Origin: Bacillota bacterium
GTDB lineage: Bacteria; Bacillota; Clostridia; Peptostreptococcales; Anaerovoracaceae
Length of the DNA stretch: 64,000 nucleotides
Reading direction: 5' to 3'
NCBI GenBank assembly: GCA_019420525.1
Contig: JAHZHA010000001.1
Coordinates: 62,001-126,000 of the forward strand
In this document: one piece after another, positions 51,410 to 59,901 of the stretch
How the letters are laid out: each line of letters opens with the position of its first letter
How positions within the stretch are numbered: position 1 is the stretch's first letter
Made by a program: the position numbers and the translations under genes
The notes under the pieces: model-generated
The model's database searches: none
What the model was told of the DNA's origin: nothing
The model's input: the letters and a program-made list of their open reading frames with translations, nothing else

Positions 51410-51476
51410 AAAATTTGCGGGTGTAAGGATGACTGTGTCCGGAGCCTGAATTGCAGAGAGAGGAAAGGAGACAGGT

Positions 51477-52910
51477 ATGAGGAAAATAAATGCGGAAGCT
51501 CTTCCGGATAATAATGGAAAAGAAAATAAAATGGGAACGATGCCGGTAAACCGGCTGCTGGTATCCATGTCGCTTCCGATGATCATTTCGATGATCGTCC
51601 AGGCTTTATATAACGTGGTAGACAGTATTTTCGTGTCCTGGGTCAGCGAAGATGCCCTGACGGCGGTCACTCTGGCGTTTCCGATCCAGAGTCTGATGAT
51701 CGCTTTCGGATCGGGACTGGGCGTAGGTGTCAACGCGCTGCTTTCCCGGAGTCTCGGAGAGAAGAAAATGGAAAACGTGCGCGGAGCAGTGACACACGGA
51801 ATGATCATCTATGTGGTGGTTTTTATCCTTTTCCTGATCGCGGGAATTGCCATTTCGGAACCTTTTATGGCGAGTCAGACCGGAAATGAACGCATCGCGG
51901 AAGACGGAGCGGCATATCTGTCCGTCGTCTGTATTTTTTCTTTCGGACTCTTCGGGCAGTTTTTCTTTGAACGGTTGCTTCAGTCTACGGGCCGTACGTT
52001 TTTTACGATGATAACGCAGGGAACGGGCGCGGTCATAAATATCATCCTGGATCCGATTCTCATCTTCGGTCTGCTGGGGGCTCCGAAGATGGGCGTCACA
52101 GGAGCAGCCGCAGCTACGGTAATCGGTCAGATCACGGCGGCGCTGTTGGCGCTTTTCTTCAATATTAAATTCAATACAGAGATTTCTCTTTCACTGAAGG
52201 GGATTAAACTCAGAATGCAGATATTCAGGAGCATTCTGTCTGTGGGAATTCCTTCTGTGCTGATGCAGGCTATCAGTTCGGTGATGAGTCTGGGCATGAA
52301 TGCCATTCTCATTTCTTTTTCCTCCACGGCGGTGGCGGTATTCGGCGTATATTTCAAGCTGCAGAGCTTCGTCTTTATGCCGGTAATCGGACTCAACAAC
52401 GGAATGGTGCCTATCGTGGCATATAATTACGGAGCAAGAAAGAAAGACAGGATGCTGAAGACGATCCGCCTGAGCATCTATTACGCAGTGGCAATTATGG
52501 CGCTGGGACTGATCATTGCACAGGCGATACCGGAACAGCTTTTGAGCATATTCAACGCCTCGGGCGATATGATGGATATGGGCGTGTATGCTCTGAGGAT
52601 TATCAGCATACATTTTCCTGTGGCAGCGGTCTGCATCATTCTCTCCTCTGTTTTCCAGGCGCTGGGAAAAGGTCTGTACAGTCTATGGATTTCTTTTGCG
52701 CGCCAGATCATCGTTCTTCTCCCTGTGGCCTATATCTTTTCGAAGATCGGAGGTCTGAATATGATATGGTGGTGCTTCCCTCTGGCAGAGCTGCTGTCGC
52801 TGGTACTCTGCGTCATATTCTTCGTGCGGATCAACAGAAAACTCATCCGTCCGCTGGGAGCTTCGGAAAAACGCGGCAAGCGTCTTCAGAAGTCCGCTGC
52901 GGAAGTTTAA
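51477..52910 (+). CDS. MATE-family multidrug/Na+ efflux transporter
   Basis: 477 residues with about twelve hydrophobic helices in two bundles. Family features are PMIISMIVQALYNVVDSIFV at the first helix pair, LGVGVNALLSRSLGEKK, and the mirror region QAISSVMSLGMNAILISFSS in the second half. GAAAGGAGAC supports the ATG. Probable drug or toxin exporter at the membrane, controlled by the MarR gene just upstream. A terminator follows at 52919. Confidence 0.93.
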   Translation: MRKINAEALPDNNGKENKMGTMPVNRLLVSMSLPMIISMIVQALYNVVDSIFVSWVSEDALTAVTLAFPIQSLMIAFGSGLGVGVNALLSRSLGEKKMENVRGAVTHGMIIYVVVFILFLIAGIAISEPFMASQTGNERIAEDGAAYLSVVCIFSFGLFGQFFFERLLQSTGRTFFTMITQGTGAVINIILDPILIFGLLGAPKMGVTGAAAATVIGQITAALLALFFNIKFNTEISLSLKGIKLRMQIFRSILSVGIPSVLMQAISSVMSLGMNAILISFSSTAVAVFGVYFKLQSFVFMPVIGLNNGMVPIVAYNYGARKKDRMLKTIRLSIYYAVAIMALGLIIAQAIPEQLLSIFNASGDMMDMGVYALRIISIHFPVAAVCIILSSVFQALGKGLYSLWISFARQIIVLLPVAYIFSKIGGLNMIWWCFPLAELLSLVLCVIFFVRINRKLIRPLGASEKRGKRLQKSAAEV

Positions 52911-52918
52911 ATGAAAAA

Positions 52919-52962
52919 ACGGGCCGGCACACAGGCGGAAAAGAACCTGTGTGCCGGCCCGT
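52919..52962. terminator. Strong bidirectional terminator (MATE / ilvD)
   Basis: 17-bp perfect arms beginning ACGGGCCGGCACACAGG, with a 10-nt loop, between convergent genes. A-run on the left, CGTTTTA on the right. Confidence 0.85.
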
Positions 52963-53045
52963 CGTTTTAAGCCGTTTTTCGATCTGATTTAATCGGATTT
53001 TTTGATTCCTGCCGGTCCGGAGGATGCGCAGAACGGAAATCCGCC

Positions 53046-54710
53046 TCAGTCGACGCTCAGCACGGCACCGGTGTTGGCGGATGTCACCAGCTTGGCGTAA
53101 CGTGCGAGATAGCCGGTCTTCACTTTCGGTTCCGGCTTCGTATAATTTGCTCTGCGGCTTTCGATTTCTTCGTCGGTCAGTTCGACTTCCAGTTTTCTGT
53201 TTGGAATGTCGATATGAATCGTATCGCCATCCTGAATCAGCCCGATGAGACCTCCTGCCATGGCTTCCGGGGAGACGTGACCGATGGAAGCGCCTCTGGA
53301 AGCGCCGGAAAATCTGCCGTCGGTGATGAGAGCTACGTCTTTATCCAGGCCCATTCCTGCGATGGAGGAAGTAGGAGACAGCATCTCTCTCATGCCAGGT
53401 CCACCTTTCGGCCCTTCGTAGCGGATGACGATGATGTCACCTTTTTTGATTTTTTTGCCCCAGATCGCTGCAGAGGCTTCTTCTTCGGAGTTGAATACCA
53501 CGGCGGGACCGCTGTGTTCCAGCATTTCAGGAGCTACAGCGGATTCTTTCACGACTGCGCCCAGAGGAGCCAGATTGCCGCGGAGAATTGCGAGACCGCC
53601 TCTGTCTCTGTAAGGAGCGTCGATAGGCTTGATGACGCTGTAATCCAGGACAGGACAGTGTGCGATGTTTTCTCCCACTGTCTTTCCGGTAACGGTCATG
53701 CAGTCGGTGTGGATCATATTTTTCTTTGAAAGTTCGTTCATCATAGCAGGAATGCCGCCGGCGAGGCCGAGGTCTTCCATGTGGTGGTGTCCGCTCGGAC
53801 TGAGTTTTGTCAGATTCGGCGTCTTTTCACTGATGGCGTCGAACATGTCGAGGTTCAGCTCGATGCCGGCTTCGTGAGCGATGGCAGGAAGGTGGAGTAC
53901 CGTATTTGTGGAACCCGCCATGGCCATGTCCACGGTGATGGCATTTTCAAAGGCTTCTTTTGTGAGAATATCGCGTGGACGGATATCTTTTCTGAGCATT
54001 TCCATAACCTGGATGCCGGCTCTCTTTGCGAGACGGATTCTTTCGCCGCTATCGCAGAGGGCGGTGCCGTTGTATGGCAGGCCCATGCCCAGAACTTCTG
54101 TCAGGGAGTTCATGCTGTTGGCGGTGAAGAGACCGGAACAGGAGCCGCAGCCCGGACAGCATCTCTCCGCTACGCATTCCAGCTGTTCTTCGTCGATGTC
54201 GCCGTTTTTGAAGGAGCCGACGCTTTCCATGACGCTGTTGAAATCGAGGATGTCGCCGTCCAGATTTCCCGTGCGCATCGGGCCGCCGGATACCATGACG
54301 GAAGGAATGTTGAGGCGCGCCGCCGCCATCATCATGCCCGGCACGATCTTGTCACAGTTGGGGATGAGAACCAGACCGTCGAGAGCGTGGCCTTTCGCCA
54401 TGGCTTCGATGGAGTCGCAGATGAGTTCACGGCTGGCCAGCGGGTATTTCATGCCTTCGTGTCCCATGGCGATGCCGTCGCAGATGCCGATGGCAGGAAA
54501 TTCCACAGGTGTACCGCCTGCCAGGATGATGCCTCTCTTGACTGCCTGTGCCACGCGGTCAAGGAGCAGATGCCCCGGGATCAGTTCATTCTGCGCGTTG
54601 ACGACACCGATGAGAGGACGGTCGATTTCTTCTTTTACATATCCCATTCCGTAGAAGAGGGAACGTACCGGGGCTCCGCCGGGCCCCTGTTTTATCTTGT
54701 CACTGTTCAT
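53046..54710 (-). CDS. ilvD: Dihydroxy-acid dehydratase
   Basis: Fe-S enzyme of branched-chain amino acid synthesis. Cluster cysteines lie in PNCDKIVPGM and CCPGCGSCSGLFTANSMN, with a conserved early Cys in GICDGIAMGHEGM. The C-terminal region GRFSGASRGASIGHVSPEA is typical. At 554 residues from ATG 54710 (AAAGG upstream) it is normal; the longer frame is spurious. Its promoter at 54829-54857 overlaps the divergent mgtE promoter. No other ilv or leu gene and no T-box leader is in view. Confidence 0.96.
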   Translation of the reverse strand: MNSDKIKQGPGGAPVRSLFYGMGYVKEEIDRPLIGVVNAQNELIPGHLLLDRVAQAVKRGIILAGGTPVEFPAIGICDGIAMGHEGMKYPLASRELICDSIEAMAKGHALDGLVLIPNCDKIVPGMMMAAARLNIPSVMVSGGPMRTGNLDGDILDFNSVMESVGSFKNGDIDEEQLECVAERCCPGCGSCSGLFTANSMNSLTEVLGMGLPYNGTALCDSGERIRLAKRAGIQVMEMLRKDIRPRDILTKEAFENAITVDMAMAGSTNTVLHLPAIAHEAGIELNLDMFDAISEKTPNLTKLSPSGHHHMEDLGLAGGIPAMMNELSKKNMIHTDCMTVTGKTVGENIAHCPVLDYSVIKPIDAPYRDRGGLAILRGNLAPLGAVVKESAVAPEMLEHSGPAVVFNSEEEASAAIWGKKIKKGDIIVIRYEGPKGGPGMREMLSPTSSIAGMGLDKDVALITDGRFSGASRGASIGHVSPEAMAGGLIGLIQDGDTIHIDIPNRKLEVELTDEEIESRRANYTKPEPKVKTGYLARYAKLVTSANTGAVLSVD

Positions 54711-54828
54711 AATATATACCTTTCTTTTCCGGTAGTTTACTGAGATGTTTTCATAGAATGATTTATGAGCAGAAGCGTTGCCTCTCCCGCACAGCGGGCG
54801 GCTTTCGGCATCTCTCATAATAGAGATT

Positions 54829-54874
54829 ATTTTACACTACGGAGTTGCAATGTTCAATATTCATGCGATATAAT
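54829..54874. promoter_or_regulatory. Overlapping divergent promoters of ilvD and mgtE
   Basis: Minus strand (ilvD): TTGAAC (plus 54852-54857), 17 bp, TAAAAT (plus 54829-54834). Plus strand (mgtE): TTGCAA (54845-54850), 18 bp, TATAAT (54869-54874). The -35 elements are interleaved, so the two promoters should compete for RNA polymerase. Confidence 0.68.
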
Positions 54875-54978
54875 TTTAATGTATGATTTTCTCCCGGCGA
54901 TCTCCGGAAAAACGCTTTACGGGGCTGCAGCGGGGCGAAAATCTGCGAAAAAAATATGATGAAAAGGAGGCGGACCGT

Positions 54979-56394
54979 ATGAGCAACGAAAAGAGCAGAA
55001 GAGAAGCGGATGACGATTACGTGGATTATATGGACATCGATGCGATTTCTGAGGAAATTATAGATCTTCTGAAGAAAAAGCATTATGCCAAAGTGCGGAG
55101 CCGCCTGGCTGAGACGAATGTCGTCGACATCGCGGAGACACTGGAAATTATCAATGAGGAACTGGGACTCGAAAATACGATTCTGACGTTCCGTCTTCTC
55201 CCAAAAGATGTCTCAGTGGAGGTTTTCGCTTACATCGGCGAAGACGAGCAGGTTGAAATTATCAACGGCATCACGCAGCACGAAATCGATTATATCATCG
55301 ACGAACTGGCTTTCGACGATATGATCGACCTGCTGGAAGAACTGCCGGCAAATCTGGTGGATAAAATCCTGCTCAACACGTCCAAGGAAGAACGCAGTCT
55401 GATCAACACATTTCTGAATTACCCGGAAAACAGCGCCGGAAGTCTGATGACTATCGACTATATCGATGTCAAGGAGTATCTGACTGCGAAACAGGCTCTG
55501 GAACATATCAAAGAGGTAGGTCTCGATTCGGAGACAGTCTATTCTGTGTATGTCATGGACGGAAAACGCAAATTGAAGGGCGTCGTGTCTCTGCGCTCCC
55601 TGGTGCTGGCCGACGATGATACTTCTGTCAGCGAACTCATGCATACCGATGTCATCTCCGTTCCCGTGACCATGGACCAGGAGATGGTATCGAACATTTT
55701 CAAGAGATACGGCCTGCTGGCCATGCCTGTAGTAGACCGGGAAGAACGGCTGGTGGGAATCATCACCGTCGACGATATCATGGATATCATCGAAGATGAG
55801 GCGACAGAAGACATCCAGCTGATGGCCGGCGTCACCGGAAAAGGCGATGACGAATATCTCGATATGAGCGTGCTGAAGCATGTGAAGACGAGACTGCCAT
55901 GGCTGTTTATTCTGATGTGTTCCTACATGATAACCGGTGCAATCATCACCAAATTTCAGGATATGCTGTCTCAGGTGATCGCGCTGGTATCGTATATGCC
56001 TCTTCTGATGGGAACCGGCGGAAATTCCGGATCTCAGTCGGCGACCCTTATCATCCGGGGACTTTCCACGGGAGAAGTGGATCTGAAAGACTTTCCAAGG
56101 GTGGCCTGGAAAGAGATACGCATCAGTCTTTGCGTGGGTCTCTGTCTTTCGGTTCTTAATTTCCTGAGGGTAATATTTATCGATGGCAACAGCGTTCTCG
56201 TAGCGCTTACCATATGTGTGGCGATGCTCATCATCGTCGTCATAGCGAAGACGATCGGAGGTCTTCTGCCGATGGCCGCCAAGGCGGTGGGAATCGACCC
56301 GGCTCTCATGGCAGGCCCTGTGGTATCTTCGTTGACGGATATGTTTTCACTTGCTGTCTATTTCCTGTGTGCTACGGCAATTCTCGGAATCTGA
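54979..56394 (+). CDS. mgtE: Magnesium transporter MgtE
   Basis: 471 residues from ATG 54979 (AAAAGGAGG upstream). Cytoplasmic N-domain of superhelical repeats (about 25-150), two CBS domains (about 150-275: MTIDYIDVKEYLTAKQALEH; MHTDVISVPVTMDQEMVSNI), a plug helix, then five membrane helices with the MGTGGNSGSQSATLIIRGL pore motif. The N- and CBS domains sense cytosolic Mg2+ and close the channel. No M-box riboswitch is seen in its ~98-nt leader. Confidence 0.95.
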   Translation: MSNEKSRREADDDYVDYMDIDAISEEIIDLLKKKHYAKVRSRLAETNVVDIAETLEIINEELGLENTILTFRLLPKDVSVEVFAYIGEDEQVEIINGITQHEIDYIIDELAFDDMIDLLEELPANLVDKILLNTSKEERSLINTFLNYPENSAGSLMTIDYIDVKEYLTAKQALEHIKEVGLDSETVYSVYVMDGKRKLKGVVSLRSLVLADDDTSVSELMHTDVISVPVTMDQEMVSNIFKRYGLLAMPVVDREERLVGIITVDDIMDIIEDEATEDIQLMAGVTGKGDDEYLDMSVLKHVKTRLPWLFILMCSYMITGAIITKFQDMLSQVIALVSYMPLLMGTGGNSGSQSATLIIRGLSTGEVDLKDFPRVAWKEIRISLCVGLCLSVLNFLRVIFIDGNSVLVALTICVAMLIIVVIAKTIGGLLPMAAKAVGIDPALMAGPVVSSLTDMFSLAVYFLCATAILGI

Positions 56395-56521
56395 CGAAAA
56401 ACGCGCCGGGAAATTCCGGGTATTGCGATTAAAAATCATCTGTCTGTGAATACTCACTGATGTATGAAGTCGGCTGCAGCTCAAAGCAGCGGGCAAAAAG
56501 ATAAAATCAGGAGGAGAAAAC

Positions 56522-56893
56522 ATGCAGATCAGAAAAGGAGATATTTTTTTCGCGGATCTCAGTCCGGTGGTGGGTTCCGAACAGGGCGGCATCCGTCCGG
56601 TGCTGGTGGTTCAGAATGACGTGGGCAACCGGTTTTCGCCGACGATTATCGTGGCGGCTGTGACGTCGCAGCGGAAAAAAGCGAATCTGCCGACTCATGT
56701 GCCCATTCATGCGGCGGGCAGCGGACTTGACCGGGATTCCGTCGTATTGCTGGAACAGCTCAGGACGATCGACAAGAAGCGGCTCAGAGAACATATCGGT
56801 ACAGTAGATAATGAAGTGATCGGTACGGTGGACGACGCGCTCAGCGTCAGTCTCGGAATCGCGCCTGCAGCGGGAAATCGCCGGGTGCATTAG
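56522..56893 (+). CDS. MazF/PemK-family endoribonuclease toxin (EndoA/NdoA-like)
   Basis: 123 residues. Family motifs are RKGDIFFADLSPVVGSEQGG, IRPVLVVQNDVGNRFSPTII and DSVVLLEQLRTIDKKRL; the conserved Arg in GIRPVLV and Thr in AVTSQ mark the RNA-cleavage site. It closely resembles Bacillus EndoA, a sequence-specific mRNA interferase. CAGGAGGAG precedes the ATG. No antitoxin gene is found in the 127-bp gap to mgtE, so the partner, if any, lies elsewhere. It is a complete, apparently functional ORF. Confidence 0.92.
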   Translation: MQIRKGDIFFADLSPVVGSEQGGIRPVLVVQNDVGNRFSPTIIVAAVTSQRKKANLPTHVPIHAAGSGLDRDSVVLLEQLRTIDKKRLREHIGTVDNEVIGTVDDALSVSLGIAPAAGNRRVH

Positions 56894-56958
56894 AGAACCG
56901 CCGGTCCCGGAGGGTGAAATTTCCGGAGAAAACCGAACGAGTGCAAGTAAGGGGGATA

Positions 56959-57429
56959 ATGATGAAAGCACCTGAATTTTTAAAGAAGATGAAGAAAATG
57001 GCAGCGATCGCGGCGGCAGTCGCTGTACTGGGCACATGTGCCTTTGCCGTAACGGCAGCTACGTCCGATCCGGGCAGCGATTCGGATCCCATTGTGACGA
57101 AGAGTTATGTGGACAGCGCTATCGCCAATGCGCTGGGAAGCGGTACTTCTTCTCCGTCAGGAGACAATTCCTATGAGGTGGTTTTCGCTGAAGCAGGTCA
57201 GAGGATTATCGCCACGGGTTCCACAGAGATGATTCTCCGCTCCGGCGATGCGCTGGTTGTGGCACCGGGGACGGACGGCGTTTCCGACATGACGAGAGGC
57301 ATCGATATGAAGAACAATTATACTGTGTACACGAATCATCTCATGCTCATTCCGAGAGATGACGGCAGAGGCATCCGCATGCAGACTGACGGATACGTTA
57401 TGGTGCGCGGCTCGTATGAGATTCAGTAA
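56959..57429 (+). CDS. Secreted protein of unknown function next to the phosphodiester glycosidase
   Basis: 156 residues from the ATG pair at 56959 (AGGGGGAT upstream). Signal peptide (KKMAAIAAAVAVLGTCAFAV) to about residue 32, a short region with KSYVDSAIANAL, then an ~85-residue beta-rich domain (GSTEMILRSGDALVV, NHLMLIPRDDGRGI, VMVRGSYEI). I recall similar secreted proteins in other Firmicutes but know no named family. It lies 23 bp before the SLH glycosidase gene, so the two are probably co-transcribed and act together on the wall. Confidence 0.75.
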   Translation: MMKAPEFLKKMKKMAAIAAAVAVLGTCAFAVTAATSDPGSDSDPIVTKSYVDSAIANALGSGTSSPSGDNSYEVVFAEAGQRIIATGSTEMILRSGDALVVAPGTDGVSDMTRGIDMKNNYTVYTNHLMLIPRDDGRGIRMQTDGYVMVRGSYEIQ

Positions 57430-57452
57430 TCGGAAAAAGTAAGGGGTAAAAA

Positions 57453-59849
57453 ATGAAATTAAAACATAAGAGAACGTTTACGGCAGCGGCAGCTGTCGTA
57501 TTACTGCTTTTATCGTCGATCTGTCCGTCTTATGCGTCAGAAGGCGGTGCGGGGACAACCATCTATCAGAATCAGATCAGTCTCGGAAACGGTGTGACTT
57601 ATATGAATACGATCTCGGAAAATTCCACATACGGAATCCAGCAGAGCTATTCTTTCACCACGACGCCCGGGGATCTGGTGACACCTATCATTCTGGCGTG
57701 CGACACGATCTACGGCAGCATGAATATCGAAAGCATCGTGAGTTATGCCCAGCAGCAGGGTTATAACGTAGTGGCTGCCATGAATACCGACTTCTTTTCC
57801 ATGTCCACGGGAGTGCCTCTGGGCATCGTAATCGAAGACGGTGTGTACAAATGCAGTCCGGAAGGCTATACGTCGGTACTCTTCGACGCACAGGGGCGTG
57901 CTTCCGTAGTGGAAAATACCGCGGTTCAGATCAAAATGACGAATCAGGGAGGCGGAGAGGACACGTCTGCGGATGCAGCGGCGGAATCGAATGCCGGAAA
58001 ATATCTGACTCTGACCCATTTCAACAAGATGCGCCAGAACGGAGCGGGAATGTATCTGATGGACGAGCATTTTTCCACGGTATCCACCAGAACGTCTTCC
58101 TCTGGCTGGGCGGTGAAGTTTAAAATTCTCGAAGGCACGATGAAGACGAAAGGCACGGTTCGCCTGGAAGTCGTGCAGGTCTACGAGGGTTCACAGCCTA
58201 TGACCATAGGCAGCGGTTACATGGTGCTGACGGCCGACGATACGTCGAATCTCCACTATCAGTTCGAAAAATTTAATGTGGGCGATGAGGTTCTTCTGGA
58301 GACTTCCTGCTATGGAAATACGGCCGTGGAAAATGCACAGTGGGGCACAGGGGCAGGAAACGTGATCGTTTCGAACGGTCAGATGACTTCTTCCGGCGAG
58401 TGGGACAGCGCATTGCTGTATAAAAACCCGCGCAGCGCTCTGGGCATCAAAGCCGACGGAACGGTGGTATATTACGAGCTCGACGGCAGACAGTCGGGTT
58501 ATTCCAACGGAATTTCCATGAAGCAGCTGGCACAGGAACTCATCGATCAGGGATGCGTGACGGCTGTCAATTTCGATGGAGGAGGTTCTTCCGCCATTGC
58601 GGCAAAGCTGCCGGACAGCGCTTCCGTAGAGGTGCTCAGTTCTCCGTCTGACGGTGCGCTGAGAAAGTGTTCCACGTATGTACTGCTGGTGGCTCAGGCG
58701 GTTTCCGACGGCGTTGCCAACACCCTGACTCTGGATCAGGCGGGAACAGTAGTGTATCAGGGAGCATCTCTCGATCTCAGCTATGGAGCTCTCGATAAAG
58801 GAAACGGCGCAGCATCGGCTCCGTCAGATGTGACGGCATCGGTATCAGACGGATACGGCAGTATCGCGGGAAATACTTATACCGCAGGCTGGGTAGCCGG
58901 AATGGAGACGATCTCGCTGAGTTCTCCTTCCACGGGAGTGACGGGAATGTCTTCCCTCTATGTGACGAACCGTCTGTCGGATATCACGGTGAAAGCAGAT
59001 GGAAAAGCGGTGTCCTCCCTCAGCCTGGATGGAGCAGATTCGGTACAGTTCACTCAGACCGCCACATACAACGGTAAGAGTGTTGCAATCGGACAGAAGA
59101 ATTTCCAGTATACTCTTACAGGAGATTCCATCGGAACGGTTTCCGATACGGGTCTTCTGACTATCGATGAAAATGCTTCCGGATCGGCAGTTCTGACTAT
59201 CGCTTCCGGCGGTGTCGTCAAGAAGATCGATATTACGGTGAACGGCGTATTTTCTGATATCGGAGGGCACTGGGCAGAATCATATATCACGGAAATGTTT
59301 GAAGCCGGCATCGTAACCGGAACAGGCGGTGGAAAATTCAGTCCGGAAAGCAATATCAGACGGGCGGATTTCATGGTGATGCTCTACAGGGCTTCCGGTT
59401 CACCTGAAGTACAGAGCGCGGCTGACGTACAGTCCGAAGATGCGGCGTCCCTTCAGTCTGAAACCGGTGAGGAAGGCGCTGACAGCGGAAATTTTGCCGA
59501 TGTGCCGGATGATGCCTATTACGCAGACGCGGTGAAATGGGCGAAAGAACTGGGAATAGCGAAGGGAGACGGAGAGAATTTTCATCCGTCGGACAGCATG
59601 ACGCGTCAGGATGCTTTCTGTTTCCTGGACCGCTATCTGAAAGAGAAGGGCGCTCAGCTGACGCAGCCTTCCGGCGATGAACTCAGTGCCTTCAGCGACA
59701 GTGCCGAAATTTCAGATTACGCGGAGGAATCCGTGGCGACGCTGACGGCCTCTGGCATCGTCAACGGCAGCGACGGAAAAATCCGCCCGCTGGGCATGCT
59801 GACGAGAGCTGAAATGTGCAAGATTCTCAGCGTATCGCTGACAAAGTGA
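57453..59849 (+). CDS. SLH-anchored phosphodiester glycosidase (NAGPA-domain) protein
   Basis: 798 residues. Signal peptide to about 29 (PSYAS). The NAGPA/phosphodiester glycosidase domain (about 65-420) has AAMNTDFFSMSTGVPLG, NPRSALGIKADG and NFDGGGSSAI (Asp375-Gly-Gly-Gly). Ig-like modules (about 430-600) precede three SLH domains (about 602-650, 683-735, 748-795). The domain is known from lysosomal uncovering enzyme and bacterial cell-wall proteins; it removes sugar residues from phosphodiesters, so wall teichoic or phospho-polysaccharide trimming is likely. GTAAGGGG lies before the ATG. Confidence 0.87.
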   Translation: MKLKHKRTFTAAAAVVLLLLSSICPSYASEGGAGTTIYQNQISLGNGVTYMNTISENSTYGIQQSYSFTTTPGDLVTPIILACDTIYGSMNIESIVSYAQQQGYNVVAAMNTDFFSMSTGVPLGIVIEDGVYKCSPEGYTSVLFDAQGRASVVENTAVQIKMTNQGGGEDTSADAAAESNAGKYLTLTHFNKMRQNGAGMYLMDEHFSTVSTRTSSSGWAVKFKILEGTMKTKGTVRLEVVQVYEGSQPMTIGSGYMVLTADDTSNLHYQFEKFNVGDEVLLETSCYGNTAVENAQWGTGAGNVIVSNGQMTSSGEWDSALLYKNPRSALGIKADGTVVYYELDGRQSGYSNGISMKQLAQELIDQGCVTAVNFDGGGSSAIAAKLPDSASVEVLSSPSDGALRKCSTYVLLVAQAVSDGVANTLTLDQAGTVVYQGASLDLSYGALDKGNGAASAPSDVTASVSDGYGSIAGNTYTAGWVAGMETISLSSPSTGVTGMSSLYVTNRLSDITVKADGKAVSSLSLDGADSVQFTQTATYNGKSVAIGQKNFQYTLTGDSIGTVSDTGLLTIDENASGSAVLTIASGGVVKKIDITVNGVFSDIGGHWAESYITEMFEAGIVTGTGGGKFSPESNIRRADFMVMLYRASGSPEVQSAADVQSEDAASLQSETGEEGADSGNFADVPDDAYYADAVKWAKELGIAKGDGENFHPSDSMTRQDAFCFLDRYLKEKGAQLTQPSGDELSAFSDSAEISDYAEESVATLTASGIVNGSDGKIRPLGMLTRAEMCKILSVSLTK

Positions 59850-59901
59850 CGGAAAGCTCTGTCTGCCCGATAGATTTCAGACGATTGAGAGAAAAACGAC
59901 T

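Noticed and set aside
54711..54828. T-box leader before ilvD
   Set aside because: No T-box sequence, specifier loop or terminator in the ~110-nt leader.
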